From Porphyromonas catoniae ATCC 51270 (GTDB taxonomy: Bacteria > Bacteroidota > Bacteroidia > Bacteroidales > Porphyromonadaceae): a stretch of DNA of 64,000 bases. This document shows positions 15,840 to 24,167 of the stretch, piece after piece. The stretch lies in NCBI RefSeq assembly GCF_000565015.1, contig NZ_JDFF01000024.1:166175-230174 (forward strand), given 5' to 3'. The position numbers and the translations under genes were made by a program. Position 1 is the stretch's first letter. Every line of letters begins with the position of its first letter. The notes under the pieces are model-generated. The model was not told where the DNA came from and searched no databases. It was given only the letters and a program-made list of their open reading frames with translations.

Positions 15840-17250
15840 CATAGTACTTCTCTTCGAGTAAGAAGGCATCGAGGAATTGCCCTGCTAGTTCATCTCCTCC
15901 ACGGTGGGAGAGGTGTGTATAGTCCTTAGCAGCCCATCCTCGCTCGGCGAGCTTACCAATCCCTCCGAGTCGACCTACAGCAGCTCGTGTACTCCAGAAG
16001 GTGACTCCTTGCTCTGCTGCTAGACGAATCTGTGCCTGCTCTAGGCTCTTAGCTGCAGGCATTGTCACGACCTCCCCTCCAGACTTCTTGCCTCGATCTG
16101 ATACACCTAGGATGAGGAACTCTGCTCGTCCCATAGAGGACCTTAGGTGACTAATTGCCTTCCCCATCTGCTTCGTATAGCCTGAGTAGTCCATTTGCTT
16201 AGGAGAAATGACGTTCAGACCATATTGTAGGATGATGAGGTCGTAGGGGTGTACAGAGGTAAAGGCCTGGTTAAGCTCGGTATTTACAGAGCCAAGTGGT
16301 AAACCAGAGTTCCCACGCGTCGAGAAGTTATCTACCGCAATGCCTGATGAGCCATCTAGTGAAACGCCATAGCACACAAAGCCAGAGGCCCCTGAGATGA
16401 GAGAGAACTGAAGTGAAGTGAGCTGCCCCTCTGCAATTCGGTAGGCAGAGAGTGCGGAGCCGTCCGTGGCTGGTAGCTCTAGGTTTGTGGGGTCTCCTCC
16501 ATTTATCCGTACGGAGAGTGTGATGGGCTGGCTAGCCTTATAGTATAGAGTTGCTAGCTCAAAGGGCTTATCTCCTTTAGGTACAGTATAGCGTACCCAG
16601 TCACCGACTTGCCCAGTGTAGTAATGCCCCGTTAATGGATAGCTTCCCTTGGTACGAAGTTGCTTGTACTCCTTCCAGCCCTTAAACTCATGCTTTATCG
16701 TACGACGAAATCCTGCAGTCTCCGAGGTTAAAGGCATCCACCCTACGCCAGAGCCTCCATAGCGAGCCTGGAGCTTGGCACGTAGGCTACCACTGAATAT
16801 ATCCCCCTCAATGAAAGAGTCTCCAAGTATCGCTATGCGTACAGGTCTACCCAGCGACCCACGTCTACGTAGCTGAGCAAAAAAGCCCCGAAGGCCATCG
16901 TGCTCCGCGGTCATATCAATGATGGTATTAGACTCTATGGTAGCTGAGTCTACAGATGAAGCACCTGATGTCCCTCCTTCTGCCTCGTTCTTCAGACGCT
17001 CATAGATGGCCTCACGGCGACGTACCTTGGCATTGTCCTTTCGAGCTCCTTCACTGAGCCTCACGGCTTCAGTAGCATCAGCACCGATCGTATCAGGCTC
17101 TTCGTAGCGGAGATCGGAGAGTAGATCTACTTTATTCATCTCCCATGACCCTATTTGTGGAGGAAGGAAGTATAGGACCACGAGACCAAGTACTACGAGG
17201 ATGAGTAGTAGCCAGAAGCGGAGGAGATAATCTTTATTTTTCTTATCCAT
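15826..17250 (-). CDS. Membrane-anchored SGNH hydrolase-like protein
   Basis: 474 residues: an N-terminal transmembrane anchor (FWLLLILVVLGLVVLYFLP, 12-30), a charged linker to about 110, then an SGNH domain with AILGDSFIEGDIF (Ser), LIILQYGLN (Asn in block III) and AKDYTHLSHRGGDEL (Asp/His). The domain faces the periplasm. A beta-rich insertion separates blocks I and III. It starts the run SGNH, SGNH, MBOAT, mnmE. Two different SGNH proteins beside one MBOAT suggest a relay or separate acetylation and deacetylation steps (inference). No TAnnTTTG box was found just upstream; array A3 lies there. Confidence 0.82.
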   Translation of the reverse strand: MDKKNKDYLLRFWLLLILVVLGLVVLYFLPPQIGSWEMNKVDLLSDLRYEEPDTIGADATEAVRLSEGARKDNAKVRRREAIYERLKNEAEGGTSGASSVDSATIESNTIIDMTAEHDGLRGFFAQLRRRGSLGRPVRIAILGDSFIEGDIFSGSLRAKLQARYGGSGVGWMPLTSETAGFRRTIKHEFKGWKEYKQLRTKGSYPLTGHYYTGQVGDWVRYTVPKGDKPFELATLYYKASQPITLSVRINGGDPTNLELPATDGSALSAYRIAEGQLTSLQFSLISGASGFVCYGVSLDGSSGIAVDNFSTRGNSGLPLGSVNTELNQAFTSVHPYDLIILQYGLNVISPKQMDYSGYTKQMGKAISHLRSSMGRAEFLILGVSDRGKKSGGEVVTMPAAKSLEQAQIRLAAEQGVTFWSTRAAVGRLGGIGKLAERGWAAKDYTHLSHRGGDELAGQFLDAFLLEEKYYDAIK

Positions 17251-17495
17251 GCAGTGAATAAACGTTCATTTCGTACCCTTCATTATTGAGGTCGACGGGA
17301 GAGGGGAGTGGTGATGCCAATGTGACGAAGGATATTCGGCGAAGACCTAAAGACATCTATGAGAAGGGGAAAATGCCTCTTCGATACTTAGGTACTCTAT
17401 CGAATGAAACTCTAGAGCTCCCACCATACAACTCAAAGAGGTATGGAGCGGCATCTCTAGAGCTCTCAGATGGTCACACCTTGACAAATAGGAGA
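17251..17495. other. Intergenic region holding degenerate array A3
   Basis: Between the upp stop and the SGNH start. Contains array A3 and a CCATAC/GTATGG inverted repeat inside it; no credible gene. Confidence 0.5.
17407..17463. repeat. Degenerate palindrome array A3 (3 units, about 22 bp)
   Basis: ACTCTAGAG cores at 17410 and 17455 with a decayed unit (AACTCAAAGAG) near 17432; spacing 22 and 23 bp. The core is the same as in arrays A5 and A9. Confidence 0.55.
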
Positions 17496-18149
17496 TTAGA
17501 GCTTCTCCCCATAGGCTAAGTCCCCAGCATCCCCTAGCCCAGGGACAATGTAGGCATGATCATTCAGCTCTGGGTCAATCGCGGCTACCCAAAGAGTAAC
17601 ATTATCCTCTGGGAAAGCTTTGCACAGAGTATCCACGGCCTGCTGGCTGGAGATAATAGAGACAAGATGTACAGCCTGTGGCGTTCCTTTGGTTAGGAGT
17701 GCTCGATAAGCTAGCTCCATAGAGCTACCCGTGGCGAGCATTGGATCTACGAGCAGGAGCGTCTTGCCTTGTAGGGATGGAGAAGCTATGTACTCAATGA
17801 AAATATCGAAGTTCAGTCGGTCTTTATACTTGCGATAGGCAGAGACAAACGCATTCTCTGCACGGTCGAAATAGTTGAGGAAACCTTGGTGCAACGTTAG
17901 CCCAGCCCGAAGGATGGTAGCAATGACAACCTGATCAGAGACCTCTGCACACGAAGCGATACCCAGAGGTGTCTGTACGTCATGGAAGTCATAGTGGAGC
18001 TTCTTACTGACCTCGTAGGCCATGATCTCACCGGCCCGCTCTACATTGCGACGGAAACGCATAGCATCCCTCTGGATATTTATGTCACGCATCTCAGAGA
18101 CAAAGTGACAGAGAAGAGAGTTCTCCTCGATGAGATGTTTTACTTGCAT
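17496..18149 (-). CDS. upp: Uracil phosphoribosyltransferase
   Basis: Pyrimidine salvage: uracil plus PRPP gives UMP. 217 residues with the Upp pattern: REL-like N-terminus with MRDINIQRDAMRFRRNVERAGE, ATILRAGLTLHQGF, the PRPP loop VDPMLATGSSMELAYRAL, and the C-terminal uracil-site GLGDAGDLAYG. Start at 18149 (MQVKHLIEENS). It and cdd and pyrH in this window belong to pyrimidine metabolism but are not adjacent. Followed by a 245-bp gap with array A3. Confidence 0.94.
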   Translation of the reverse strand: MQVKHLIEENSLLCHFVSEMRDINIQRDAMRFRRNVERAGEIMAYEVSKKLHYDFHDVQTPLGIASCAEVSDQVVIATILRAGLTLHQGFLNYFDRAENAFVSAYRKYKDRLNFDIFIEYIASPSLQGKTLLLVDPMLATGSSMELAYRALLTKGTPQAVHLVSIISSQQAVDTLCKAFPEDNVTLWVAAIDPELNDHAYIVPGLGDAGDLAYGEKL

Positions 18150-18182
18150 CTTAGACTATGATATATAGGGTGACATGATGGA

Positions 18183-19415
18183 TTACTCTACATAGAGTAC
18201 AAGTCCCTTGAGGTACTCACCCTCGGGATGATAGATGTTGATAGGGTGGTCTACAGGCTGAGTGAGTTGATGGAGGATACGCACACGCCTGTTGGAGCTA
18301 GCAGCCGCTGTAAATACAGCTAGGCGAAACTCCTCCTTCGATACTGCCTGCGAGCAACTGAAGGTGAACACGATACCCCCTGGAGCAATCTTGCGGAAGG
18401 CTAAGCTATTGATCTTGCGATAGCCTATGAGAGCGTTGCGCAAGACCTTACGATGCTTGGCAAACGCAGGTGGGTCAAGTATGATGAGGTCATACTCATG
18501 CTCTGGCATTTGCTCTAGGTAGTCGAAGGCATCTTGTGTAATTGAACGATGGCGAGAGCAATCTTTGCCAAAGTTCAGTGCCACATGTTGCTCTGTGAGG
18601 TACATGGCCTTACCAGAGCTATCCAACGAATCCACGCGCTCAGCTCCAGAGGCTAGTGCATAGACCGAGAAGCCCCCTGTATAGCAAAAGGCATTAAGTA
18701 CCCGACGATTGGGAGCGTATGCTCTGAGAAGAGAGCGGTTGTCTCTCTGGTCAATAAAGAAACCTGTCTTCTGTCCCTTTACCCAGTCAGGTATGAACTT
18801 GAGTCCATTCTCCCATACATAGCTTGCCTCTGTATGCCCAATGAGAAACCCATCCTCCGCCATCTGTCGCATATCACGAGTGGGAAGGGTCGTCTCTGAC
18901 TTATAGTACACAGCCTCTAGTGGCGGAGTGAGTTTATCCTCTGTGCCGTAGACTGTCATCAGAGCCTCAGCGATTATCTGACGAGCCTCGTGCATACCCA
19001 TACTATGTGCCTGCACGACTGCCGTACTAGCATATATGTCGATAATGAGACCAGGTAGCCCATCACCCTCTCCATGCACGAGGCGGTAGGTAGTATTGGG
19101 GGAGGTGTTTCCTTCCTCTTCGGGACGAATAAGCCCCATTGAGGCTCGTAGCTTCAGAGCTGCACGTAGTCGCCCTTGGTAGAATGCTTGGTCAATGGTC
19201 TCCTGCGGATCAAAGCTCAGCATGCGTACCGCTATGCTTCCTAAGGCATAGTGTCCTGTACCGAGAGCTCTTCCTCGAGAGTCAAGTACCTCCACCAGAT
19301 CACCATCCCGTGGCGAACCATCGATAGAAGCAATCGCTCCAGAGAAGACCCAGGGATGAAAGCGCAGGAGAGACTCCTCTTTACGAGGGAGCAGATGTAG
19401 CTTGGGGTAGGACAT
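18183..19415 (-). CDS. Class I SAM-dependent rRNA (cytosine-5) methyltransferase, RlmI-like
   Basis: 410 residues with an N-terminal PUA domain (LLPRKEESLLRFHPWVFSGAI), an EEHEE-like middle and a C-terminal Rossmann methyltransferase: VLNAFCYTGGFSVYALASG (SAM loop), DSSGKAMYL, DAFDYL, and catalytic DPPAFAKHRK with FSCSQAVSK (Cys). The family methylates 23S rRNA C1962 in E. coli. An ATG 27 codons upstream lies in the previous gene; MSYPKLHLLPR at 19415 is 5 nt after that gene's stop and begins the PUA domain, so it was chosen. It is in a run with the exonuclease and DUF5063 genes. Specificity for a particular site is inferred from the family. Confidence 0.87.
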   Translation of the reverse strand: MSYPKLHLLPRKEESLLRFHPWVFSGAIASIDGSPRDGDLVEVLDSRGRALGTGHYALGSIAVRMLSFDPQETIDQAFYQGRLRAALKLRASMGLIRPEEEGNTSPNTTYRLVHGEGDGLPGLIIDIYASTAVVQAHSMGMHEARQIIAEALMTVYGTEDKLTPPLEAVYYKSETTLPTRDMRQMAEDGFLIGHTEASYVWENGLKFIPDWVKGQKTGFFIDQRDNRSLLRAYAPNRRVLNAFCYTGGFSVYALASGAERVDSLDSSGKAMYLTEQHVALNFGKDCSRHRSITQDAFDYLEQMPEHEYDLIILDPPAFAKHRKVLRNALIGYRKINSLAFRKIAPGGIVFTFSCSQAVSKEEFRLAVFTAAASSNRRVRILHQLTQPVDHPINIYHPEGEYLKGLVLYVE

Positions 19416-19420
19416 TGTCT

Positions 19421-20185
19421 TTAGAGTAGAGCAAAGTTTGTAGGGGAAGGGGTAGGTGACGCAAGTAGGGTCTGGTAGATACGCAAAGAAGCCCATGCAT
19501 CAAGTGCTGCATAATGAATCTGAGCAGGACTAAGTACCTTGTCCTCCCAGTTGCTCATACGCTGTGCCTTGCTCATCCTCTCGGCAAATATGATGGCATA
19601 TATCTTCAGTAGACTCAGCTCACGTATACCATATCCACCACAGAGTCTCTGGAGCTCTACGAAGGAAGCTGGAGTGAAGGTCTCTCGACGATTGAGGGCA
19701 GATAGGTCATCCTTTAGACTTAGCCCTACTTTCAGGATGGATGGATCCTCAAGTAGGCCAATCAATGACTTGGTGAGCCCAATCGTATTAAGACGAAAGA
19801 GGAAACACTCCTCATCCGTTGCAATCTGTAGTAGAGATACATCATAGCGCACACCTGCCTTGAAGCTCGGGCGGGTCTCGGTATCTATTCCGACACAAGA
19901 GGCTCTACGTATCTTGGCCACAGCCTTACGTGCATCGAGCTTCGTATCGATGACGTGAAGCGGAACAGGGCATTTAGCTATGGGGAGATGACTTAGTTCG
20001 TCATCGCTGATGGTAGCAGGGTAGAGCTGCGTGAGGGTGAATGGTTGTGTAGCCTTACGCCGTCTTTCGGGGCGTAGGGGGGTCTCTTCTTGGACTTGAG
20101 GGGAGCGTGCTTTTGCTCTATTAGAAGAGGTCTTCGTAGAGCTTTTCGCTACCTTCCTCTGTGTCGATGTAGTCTTCTTCGTCAT
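19421..20185 (-). CDS. 3'-5' exonuclease, RNase D / DnaQ-like fold
   Basis: 254 residues with a basic, Ser/Thr-rich N-terminal tail (1-50), then a DEDD-type exonuclease domain: CVGIDTETRPSF (ExoI, D and E), GLSLKDDLSALNRR (ExoII, D), and IHYAALDAWASLRIYQ (ExoIII, YxxxD). It lacks HRDC domains, so it is nearer to stand-alone WRN-exonuclease-like proteins than to full RNase D. Substrate unknown, DNA or structured RNA. Its ATG overlaps the end of the DUF5063 gene by 65 nt, and no later ATG precedes the domain; this suggests tight translational coupling or a non-ATG start. Confidence 0.82.
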   Translation of the reverse strand: MTKKTTSTQRKVAKSSTKTSSNRAKARSPQVQEETPLRPERRRKATQPFTLTQLYPATISDDELSHLPIAKCPVPLHVIDTKLDARKAVAKIRRASCVGIDTETRPSFKAGVRYDVSLLQIATDEECFLFRLNTIGLTKSLIGLLEDPSILKVGLSLKDDLSALNRRETFTPASFVELQRLCGGYGIRELSLLKIYAIIFAERMSKAQRMSNWEDKVLSPAQIHYAALDAWASLRIYQTLLASPTPSPTNFALL

Positions 20186-20723
20186 CCGTTAAGCTGAGCA
20201 ATTGTGTATGTACTCGATGAAGTGCCGTGAGTGCCTCCAGCAGGCGTGCTCCCGTATAGGTACGAAAGTAGAATAGGCACCGACCGATAGCAGCCGGGAG
20301 TGCCTCTTCGTTCTCATCACGCAGTATCCCGAGCAGGTTTACTGTCTGCTGATAGACATCTGCCATACACTCGGAGACAAATGATGCTAGAGGGGTATCA
20401 CTATACTGCATATCCTCTGCCTGACAGGAGAGGAAACTATCCTCCTCGCCGAGTAGCCCTGCCAGACGCAGACGCACGGTCTCGTACGTCTCCTCGGTCA
20501 CAAACTCCTCAATATAATCCTGCTCTGGACTGTAGAGATAGTCTGGCAGACGTAGGGTGGAGAGATAAAGCTGAGGAAGAATCAAGACAGTCTCATGGAC
20601 GAACTGACGTTTCTCAAAGGCTGAGGCCTGCTCCATAAGACCTGCGAACTTTACACCCACAGCAGCGAACTCTAGTACCTCCTGGGTATACAAGCTCTTG
20701 ATCGGTTGTTCCTTCGATTCCAT
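20121..20723 (-). CDS. DUF5063 family protein
   Basis: 200 residues, acidic, predicted mostly helical, no signal peptide. Recognised as DUF5063 from EFAAVGVKFAGLMEQASAF at the start, LPQLYLSTLRLP and the SFVSECMADVYQQTVNLLGILRDENEEALP stretch; function unknown. In Bacteroidota it is often found next to a 3'-5' exonuclease, as here. The promoter is very close: TACCTTTG at 20731-20738, leaving a leader of only a few nucleotides. The 65-nt overlap with the exonuclease gene argues that the two are made together. Confidence 0.75.
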   Translation of the reverse strand: MESKEQPIKSLYTQEVLEFAAVGVKFAGLMEQASAFEKRQFVHETVLILPQLYLSTLRLPDYLYSPEQDYIEEFVTEETYETVRLRLAGLLGEEDSFLSCQAEDMQYSDTPLASFVSECMADVYQQTVNLLGILRDENEEALPAAIGRCLFYFRTYTGARLLEALTALHRVHTQLLSLTDDEEDYIDTEEGSEKLYEDLF

Positions 20724-20730
20724 ACGGGTA

Positions 20731-20738
20731 CAAAGGTA
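20731..20738 (-). promoter_or_regulatory. -7 box close to DUF5063 start
   Basis: TACCTTTG on the minus strand, 7 nt before the ATG. Transcription from it would give a leaderless or nearly leaderless mRNA. Confidence 0.6.
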
Positions 20739-20760
20739 CCGTTTATTCTCGTAATAGGCT

Positions 20761-20963
20761 AGGGTAGGGGAGCCTTAGAGCATCGAACATGTTTCCCTAG
20801 CAAGGAAGGAAAAGGAAACCCTTGCAAGGACGATCGTGAGATCCTTGCAAGGGTTAAACAAGTGACCCATGCTAGGGTCTGAAGGGAAGACCTAGCATGG
20901 GTCACATCGCATTGCTCTTTAGAGTAGAGAGCTACGGCCTCTAAGGCGTGGTATCGCTACCCT
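20761..20963. repeat. Palindrome array A4 (5 units, ~24 bp) with inverted arms
   Basis: Five units centred near 20800, 20824, 20847, 20871 and 20895 (spacing 24, 23, 24, 24). Cores are CCTAGCAAGG, CCTTGCAAGG (twice), CCCATGCTAGGG and its inverse CCTAGCATGGG. The array is flanked by inverted arms: AGGGTAG (20761-20767) with CTACCCT (20957-20963), and GCCTTAGAG (20772-20780) with CTCTAAGGC (20939-20947). It lies between the DUF5063 promoter and the end of the C1 peptidase gene. Confidence 0.85.
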
Positions 20964-20984
20964 CGGATAGCAACAGTGATATGC

Positions 20985-22400
20985 CTAAGGGGCATCAGGC
21001 GTGAACATAGGGTCCCAGGCAGGGAGCTGTATAGGCTTCGCCTTCAGTAGCTCAAGGACCTTGTCCGTAGCGTATTTCTTATTCACTACCAGACGGAAGG
21101 TATAGGCATCAAACCAAGCATCGGTCATGATGATGTGTCCCTTCACCCCGGTCGTCTCACCCCAGCTATTCTCTACTTTCCACTTGGTTGGCTTTTGGGT
21201 CTTTGGGTCAATGTCTACAGCCTTGAGCGTCATAGCGTGTGTAGAGCCACTATCAAAAGTCTGAATACGCTCAGCCTTAGTCATGTCAAAAGGATAGCCT
21301 AGGAGCGAAGCATAGTCATAGTTGTCCAGTGCTGCTATGCCTTTTGTCCGATCGAGCTCACGTCCCACATCACAGGAATAATACATCATCGTATTATCCT
21401 TTAGTGAAGCGATGGCCATCTGCTTAATCTCATCCATCGGGAGGTTTACATAGGTCCAGTTCTTCCCATCGTAAGCGTGGCGGTCGAAGTCTATTTCATA
21501 AACCTTGTGATAGGGACGTGAAGGATCGTTCATAAGCATGACGAATTGGTCTCGCATATCTACACCGACAAACCGCTTATAGAATGACTGTGGCGTATAG
21601 GTGTCTGTAGAGATGACCTTGCCCTTTGCATCGCGTAGTGTGTAGATAAAGCTTGTTGGAGGGACACCTAGGTTCAGACTGAGGATACGGTAAATCTGCT
21701 TGAGACAAACCTCCTTACGTGCACGGAGCTGTGCAAGACTTTCCCCCGAAGCAGAGGCTTTGCGGATCTGCATACCTGCCTGACGGAGTGTGCGGGCGAT
21801 CATCTTGCCCATAAGCCGAGTGTCGTTGCTAGAAGCCGTCTCGGGCATCACATCGGCTGGCACGACACCGTACTTGATGAGATTATCAGAGATACCTGTG
21901 AACTGCCCACCATCACTGATGGGATTCTTAAATAGCCATTCGACCTTCTTGTCTGTAATCTCCGCTTGGCGTGTATCAATGATTCCCTCAAGGAAGAGAT
22001 TAGCCTTCTCGAGCTGATCCCAAAAGAATGAGTAGTTCTGAGAGAAAAAGAATGTCCCCGACTGCTCTCGGCTCATAAGCTGAGCTCTTAGGACGTTGAG
22101 CCCCGTGAAGAGCCAACAGCGTCCGCTTTGCTCTTGGTTGGTGATACCGGAGCTCTTTACTTCGATGGAAAAGCGATCCTCAATAGTGCGTGGACGCTGA
22201 GGATTAACAAAGAAGTCCTTCATCCCTTGGAGGGCAATCGCATTACGTAGAGCTTGCTCTGTAGCAGAGCTAGGCTCTGCCTTACGAAGCTCCTGAAGGA
22301 GGCGTGGCGAAATAGCCCCATCTGGGCTTTGAGCAACGAGTACGTTGGTCGCCCACAGCGAGAGGCCGAGGGCAAGCATAGATAGTCGTATAGGTCTCAT
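20985..22400 (-). CDS. C1-family cysteine peptidase (aminopeptidase C / bleomycin hydrolase-like), secreted
   Basis: 471 residues with a signal peptide (about 1-23, ending LVAQ). The papain-fold catalytic residues are present: QSGRCWLFTG (Cys95), STHAMTL (His near 388), and VENSWGE (Asn near 411). The layout is that of PepC/bleomycin hydrolase, normally cytosolic; here export to the periplasm or surface is predicted, as is usual for the Porphyromonas and Bacteroides homologues. It would process peptides, fitting an asaccharolytic, peptide-using lifestyle. Start at 22400 chosen for the signal peptide. No TAnnTTTG box was found in the 50-nt gap to the upstream gene, so it may be read from that gene. 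Confidence 0.9.
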   Translation of the reverse strand: MRPIRLSMLALGLSLWATNVLVAQSPDGAISPRLLQELRKAEPSSATEQALRNAIALQGMKDFFVNPQRPRTIEDRFSIEVKSSGITNQEQSGRCWLFTGLNVLRAQLMSREQSGTFFFSQNYSFFWDQLEKANLFLEGIIDTRQAEITDKKVEWLFKNPISDGGQFTGISDNLIKYGVVPADVMPETASSNDTRLMGKMIARTLRQAGMQIRKASASGESLAQLRARKEVCLKQIYRILSLNLGVPPTSFIYTLRDAKGKVISTDTYTPQSFYKRFVGVDMRDQFVMLMNDPSRPYHKVYEIDFDRHAYDGKNWTYVNLPMDEIKQMAIASLKDNTMMYYSCDVGRELDRTKGIAALDNYDYASLLGYPFDMTKAERIQTFDSGSTHAMTLKAVDIDPKTQKPTKWKVENSWGETTGVKGHIIMTDAWFDAYTFRLVVNKKYATDKVLELLKAKPIQLPAWDPMFTPDAP

Positions 22401-22450
22401 AGAGGAATGTGTATTGAATGGTTATCGAATACTATGGTAAGTGGCCATCG

Positions 22451-22978
22451 CTAAGGATTTTGCTCTTTATCGAACCACGAAGCATACATTTGATAGTTAT
22501 TGGCGATGCGTTCGTTCAGCTCTTTGCTTTGCTCTGGAGATACCTTCTTTATAAACTTCGCTGGGACACCCGCATAGAGGCTATACGGCTCGATGATAGT
22601 CTTCGCTAGTACTACTGACCCTGCTGCCACGATAGCACCCTCACCAACGATTGCATCATCCATCACTATGGAGCCCATGCCGATGAGAGCATAGGAGTGT
22701 ACGTGACAGCCGTGTAGGGTCACATTATGCCCAATAGAGACATTGTCACCAATCTCAATAGTCGACTTCTGATACAGGGTGTGTAGTACAGACCCATCTT
22801 GAATATTAACGTTACTACCGATACGGACTGAGTTTACGTCACCACGCAGTACAGCGTTAAACCAAACACTGCATCCATCGCCGAGGACTACATCCCCCAC
22901 GACTGTGGCATTGACAGCGAGGAAGCAACCTTCCCCGATTTGAGGTGTATAGCCTCGGACTGTTTGTATGAAAGCCAT
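22451..22978 (-). CDS. Gamma-carbonic anhydrase-like hexapeptide-repeat protein
   Basis: 175 residues folding as a left-handed beta helix: repeated V/I-x-x-G-x-x motifs (VVGDVVLGDGCSVWFNAVLRG and later). The zinc-ligand histidines appear as SIGHNVTLHGC (two His) plus one earlier H in SVLHTLY, as in the YrdA/PaaY/gamma-CA group. Family members include carbonic anhydrases and thioesterase-linked proteins; activity is not certain. TACCTTTG at 23003-23010 is its -7 box, 25 nt before the start. Confidence 0.86.
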   Translation of the reverse strand: MAFIQTVRGYTPQIGEGCFLAVNATVVGDVVLGDGCSVWFNAVLRGDVNSVRIGSNVNIQDGSVLHTLYQKSTIEIGDNVSIGHNVTLHGCHVHSYALIGMGSIVMDDAIVGEGAIVAAGSVVLAKTIIEPYSLYAGVPAKFIKKVSPEQSKELNERIANNYQMYASWFDKEQNP

Positions 22979-23125
22979 AGATTTATATTAGTTTGTCTGA
23001 CACAAAGGTAAGGCATTTGTGCCTATACCTTCTAGATAGGGAGAAGTAGAGAGTCAAGAGACATCATAGTGAAAGCTAGATATCCAAGACTCTGTGTCAC
23101 ATCCATGCACTCTGAGACAAAAGAA

Positions 23126-23156
23126 AGCCTCTGCACCACGGATGGGTACAGAGGCT
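23126..23156 (-). terminator. Hairpin after DUF3078 gene
   Basis: AGCCTCTG (23126-23133) pairs with CAGAGGCT (23149-23156); on the minus strand it is followed by TTTCTTTTG. Probable intrinsic terminator ~75 bp past the stop. Confidence 0.6.
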
Positions 23157-23229
23157 GTAATCTTGGCGTTACATAGTGAGTGTCAAACCCACACTATGTA
23201 GCGACCTAAGAACTCACGCTCGTGTAAGG

Positions 23230-24138
23230 CTAGAAGCTGTAGGCTAGACCTAGACCAAGTACTTCACGGAACTGCACCTTTGGACCTCGTGGGTTCCCAG
23301 CCTTATCCACACTCTTCACATTGTCATCATAGATGAGGTTTGTCGTCAGTGTCGTAGTGAGGAATTTGTTAATCTTAAAGGCAATCATCATATCCCAGTT
23401 CACGTCGATATTGCCGAAATCAGAGTTATAGGCAGTGAAGAGCGTTAGCTTCGTAGAGAAGTCGATGTTAGAGGCGAGCTTCTGCTTGTAGTTTGCTACA
23501 ACTGAGGCACCAAGCTCTGCAAGGAGTTTCTTACCGGGCTTCACACCAAAGGCTCCGGCATCAGAGAGCTTCTTGTCGAGGACGAAAGTCATCTTCCCCG
23601 TGACAGGAGAGAGTAGTAGAGAGAGGTTATCATTTGGCTTATAGTCCGCACCAAGTGCAGCGGTTAGATAACCAGGAGCAAAGAGATTGGAGATATACTT
23701 ATCTCGGTTGCCTGAGACATTTGGATTAGTAGAAGCATCATAGCCACGGGAGAATTGTGTGAGCAGGTCTCCAAGAGCAGAGATACTCCAGTGACGGCTG
23801 ATGAGGTGACCGACCTTCGAGCTTAGGTTGAGCTTATCTACATTCTTGAGCCATTCATTGCTTGTGGTATAGGTCATACCGAAGTCCGTGACTAGGGCAT
23901 TATCCCATGACCATTTATCCTTCTTGTAGTTAGCAGTAGCATTGAGGTAGACATTCCAAGCAACGGAGTTCTCACCCCCAGCAGACCAATTGACCAAAGC
24001 CGTCTGTGCTGTGTTTGCTCCTGTGATACCACTCACCTTCCAGTTGCTCTGTGGTGCAGCTACTGAATCAGCTTCTTGTGCGAAAGCAGACGTAGCCATA
24101 GAAGCTACGAGTGCTAGAGAGAAAAGAGTTTTCTTCAT
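23230..24138 (-). CDS. DUF3078 outer-membrane beta-barrel protein
   Basis: 302 residues with a signal peptide (MKKTLFSLALVASMATSAFA) and alternating amphipathic strands ending in the aromatic LGLGLAYSF, typical of an outer-membrane barrel end. WKVSGITGANTAQTALVNWSAGGENSVAW is the DUF3078 signature. Role unknown; members are abundant surface proteins in Bacteroidota. It follows a radical SAM gene by 29 nt and ends at a hairpin terminator. Confidence 0.82.
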   Translation of the reverse strand: MKKTLFSLALVASMATSAFAQEADSVAAPQSNWKVSGITGANTAQTALVNWSAGGENSVAWNVYLNATANYKKDKWSWDNALVTDFGMTYTTSNEWLKNVDKLNLSSKVGHLISRHWSISALGDLLTQFSRGYDASTNPNVSGNRDKYISNLFAPGYLTAALGADYKPNDNLSLLLSPVTGKMTFVLDKKLSDAGAFGVKPGKKLLAELGASVVANYKQKLASNIDFSTKLTLFTAYNSDFGNIDVNWDMMIAFKINKFLTTTLTTNLIYDDNVKSVDKAGNPRGPKVQFREVLGLGLAYSF

Positions 24139-24167
24139 ACTTACATTCTTTATTCAGAGTTAATAAA

